A program made the translations under genes and the position numbers. This document shows positions 63,907-64,000 of a stretch of 64,000 bases of DNA, piece after piece; position 1 is the first letter of the stretch; each line of letters opens with the position of its first letter. The stretch lies in NCBI RefSeq assembly GCF_016765795.1, contig NZ_JAESVP010000003.1, forward strand, positions 310,001-374,000. The letters run 5' to 3'. The DNA comes from Fuscibacter oryzae. Lineage in GTDB: Bacteria > Pseudomonadota > Alphaproteobacteria > Rhodobacterales > Rhodobacteraceae. Below the pieces are notes generated by a model that saw only the letters and a list, made by a program, of their open reading frames with translations, searched no databases and had not been told where the DNA came from.

Positions 63907-64000
63907 ATGCTCAGAATTTTGAAAGTTGCGACAATTAGCGCTCTGACATTTACGGCCCATCCGTCTGAGGTGCTTGCGCACTCTGGTGGCCTCAACTCTG
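63907..64000 (+). CDS. Start of a secreted YHYH-type protein (partial)
   Basis: Only 31 codons are in the window. After AGGAGG and ATG 63907 comes a signal peptide (MLRILKVATISALTFTAH) and then LAHSGGLNS, which is how YHYH-domain proteins begin their mature part (HSGGLN followed by a Cys-His motif). It runs off the right end. The assignment rests on a few residues. Confidence 0.5.
   Translation, partial: MLRILKVATISALTFTAHPSEVLAHSGGLNS

Larger units (their letters stand above)
46240..64000. mobile_element. Integrated phage-like element (left end to beyond the window)
   Basis: The left end is placed by the break in the CorC-type gene and the adjacent tyrosine recombinase. Inside are portal, protease-capsid, connector, terminase and tape-measure genes, two minus-strand cargo genes and several small genes of unknown role. 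The right attachment site was not found: the missing first half of the CorC gene should lie beyond it on the minus strand, and no such sequence is seen up to 64000, so the element is at least 17.7 kb long. No repressor, primase, tail-tube, baseplate or lysis gene was recognised. Confidence 0.85.

Overview
The window looks like the chromosome of a Rhodobacteraceae-type alphaproteobacterium. GC content is high, translational coupling through overlapping stop and start codons (ATGA, TGATG) is very common, two proteins carry VPLPA-type C-terminal sorting signals, and gene neighbourhoods such as purL-GNAT-GNAT-bolA-grxD, yajC-secD-secF, argS-SPOR-nagZ-scpA-scpB and ppx-rlmE fit that family. No rRNA, tRNA or CRISPR array was seen.

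Bases 1-46,200 are ordinary chromosome. In order they hold: an EnvZ-like histidine kinase; a ynjBCD-type ABC importer with a divergent YnjF-like CDP-alcohol phosphatidyltransferase; transketolase; a coiled-coil gene with zapA and a lysozyme-inhibitor-like gene; the grxD/bolA/GNAT/purL operon; a LysR regulator; murI with a secreted phosphatase; serS; yajC-secD-secF; two VPLPA-CTERM proteins around an RcnB-like protein; mmsA with a divergent LysR regulator; a CBS protein, coaD, argS, a SPOR protein, nagZ, scpA and scpB; a one-carbon (methyl-tetrahydrofolate) cluster; ppx and rlmE; a murein pair (MepK-like peptidase and L,D-transpeptidase); lpxD with its own ACP and ketoacyl synthase; an IalB-like protein; a HerA/DUF853 ATPase; and a CorC-type protein.

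Between the IalB gene and the ATPase gene (43,318-43,762) there is no protein gene. Two short terminator-ended transcription units can be read there on the minus strand. One carries a 14-nt stretch complementary to the other, and also to a third terminator-proximal motif at 13,600, downstream of the LysR gene. This looks like a small-RNA network in which one sRNA targets other sRNAs, and it is the most interesting host feature of the window.

From about 46,240 to beyond the end of the window lies an integrated phage-like element. It starts with a tyrosine recombinase immediately beside a CorC/HlyC gene that has lost its N-terminal membrane domain, which suggests integration inside that gene. 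The element carries a complete HK97-type head and packaging set (portal, a fused prohead protease-major capsid protein, connectors, both terminase subunits, HNH nuclease) in an unusual order, followed by a tape-measure protein. No tail-tube, baseplate, fibre or lysis gene is recognisable up to 64,000. Two minus-strand cargo genes interrupt the module, one of them markedly AT-rich. Several palindromic, operator-like sequences lie in its intergenic regions. The right end is not in the window, so it remains open whether this is a satellite that borrows tails or a phage whose tail genes lie further right.
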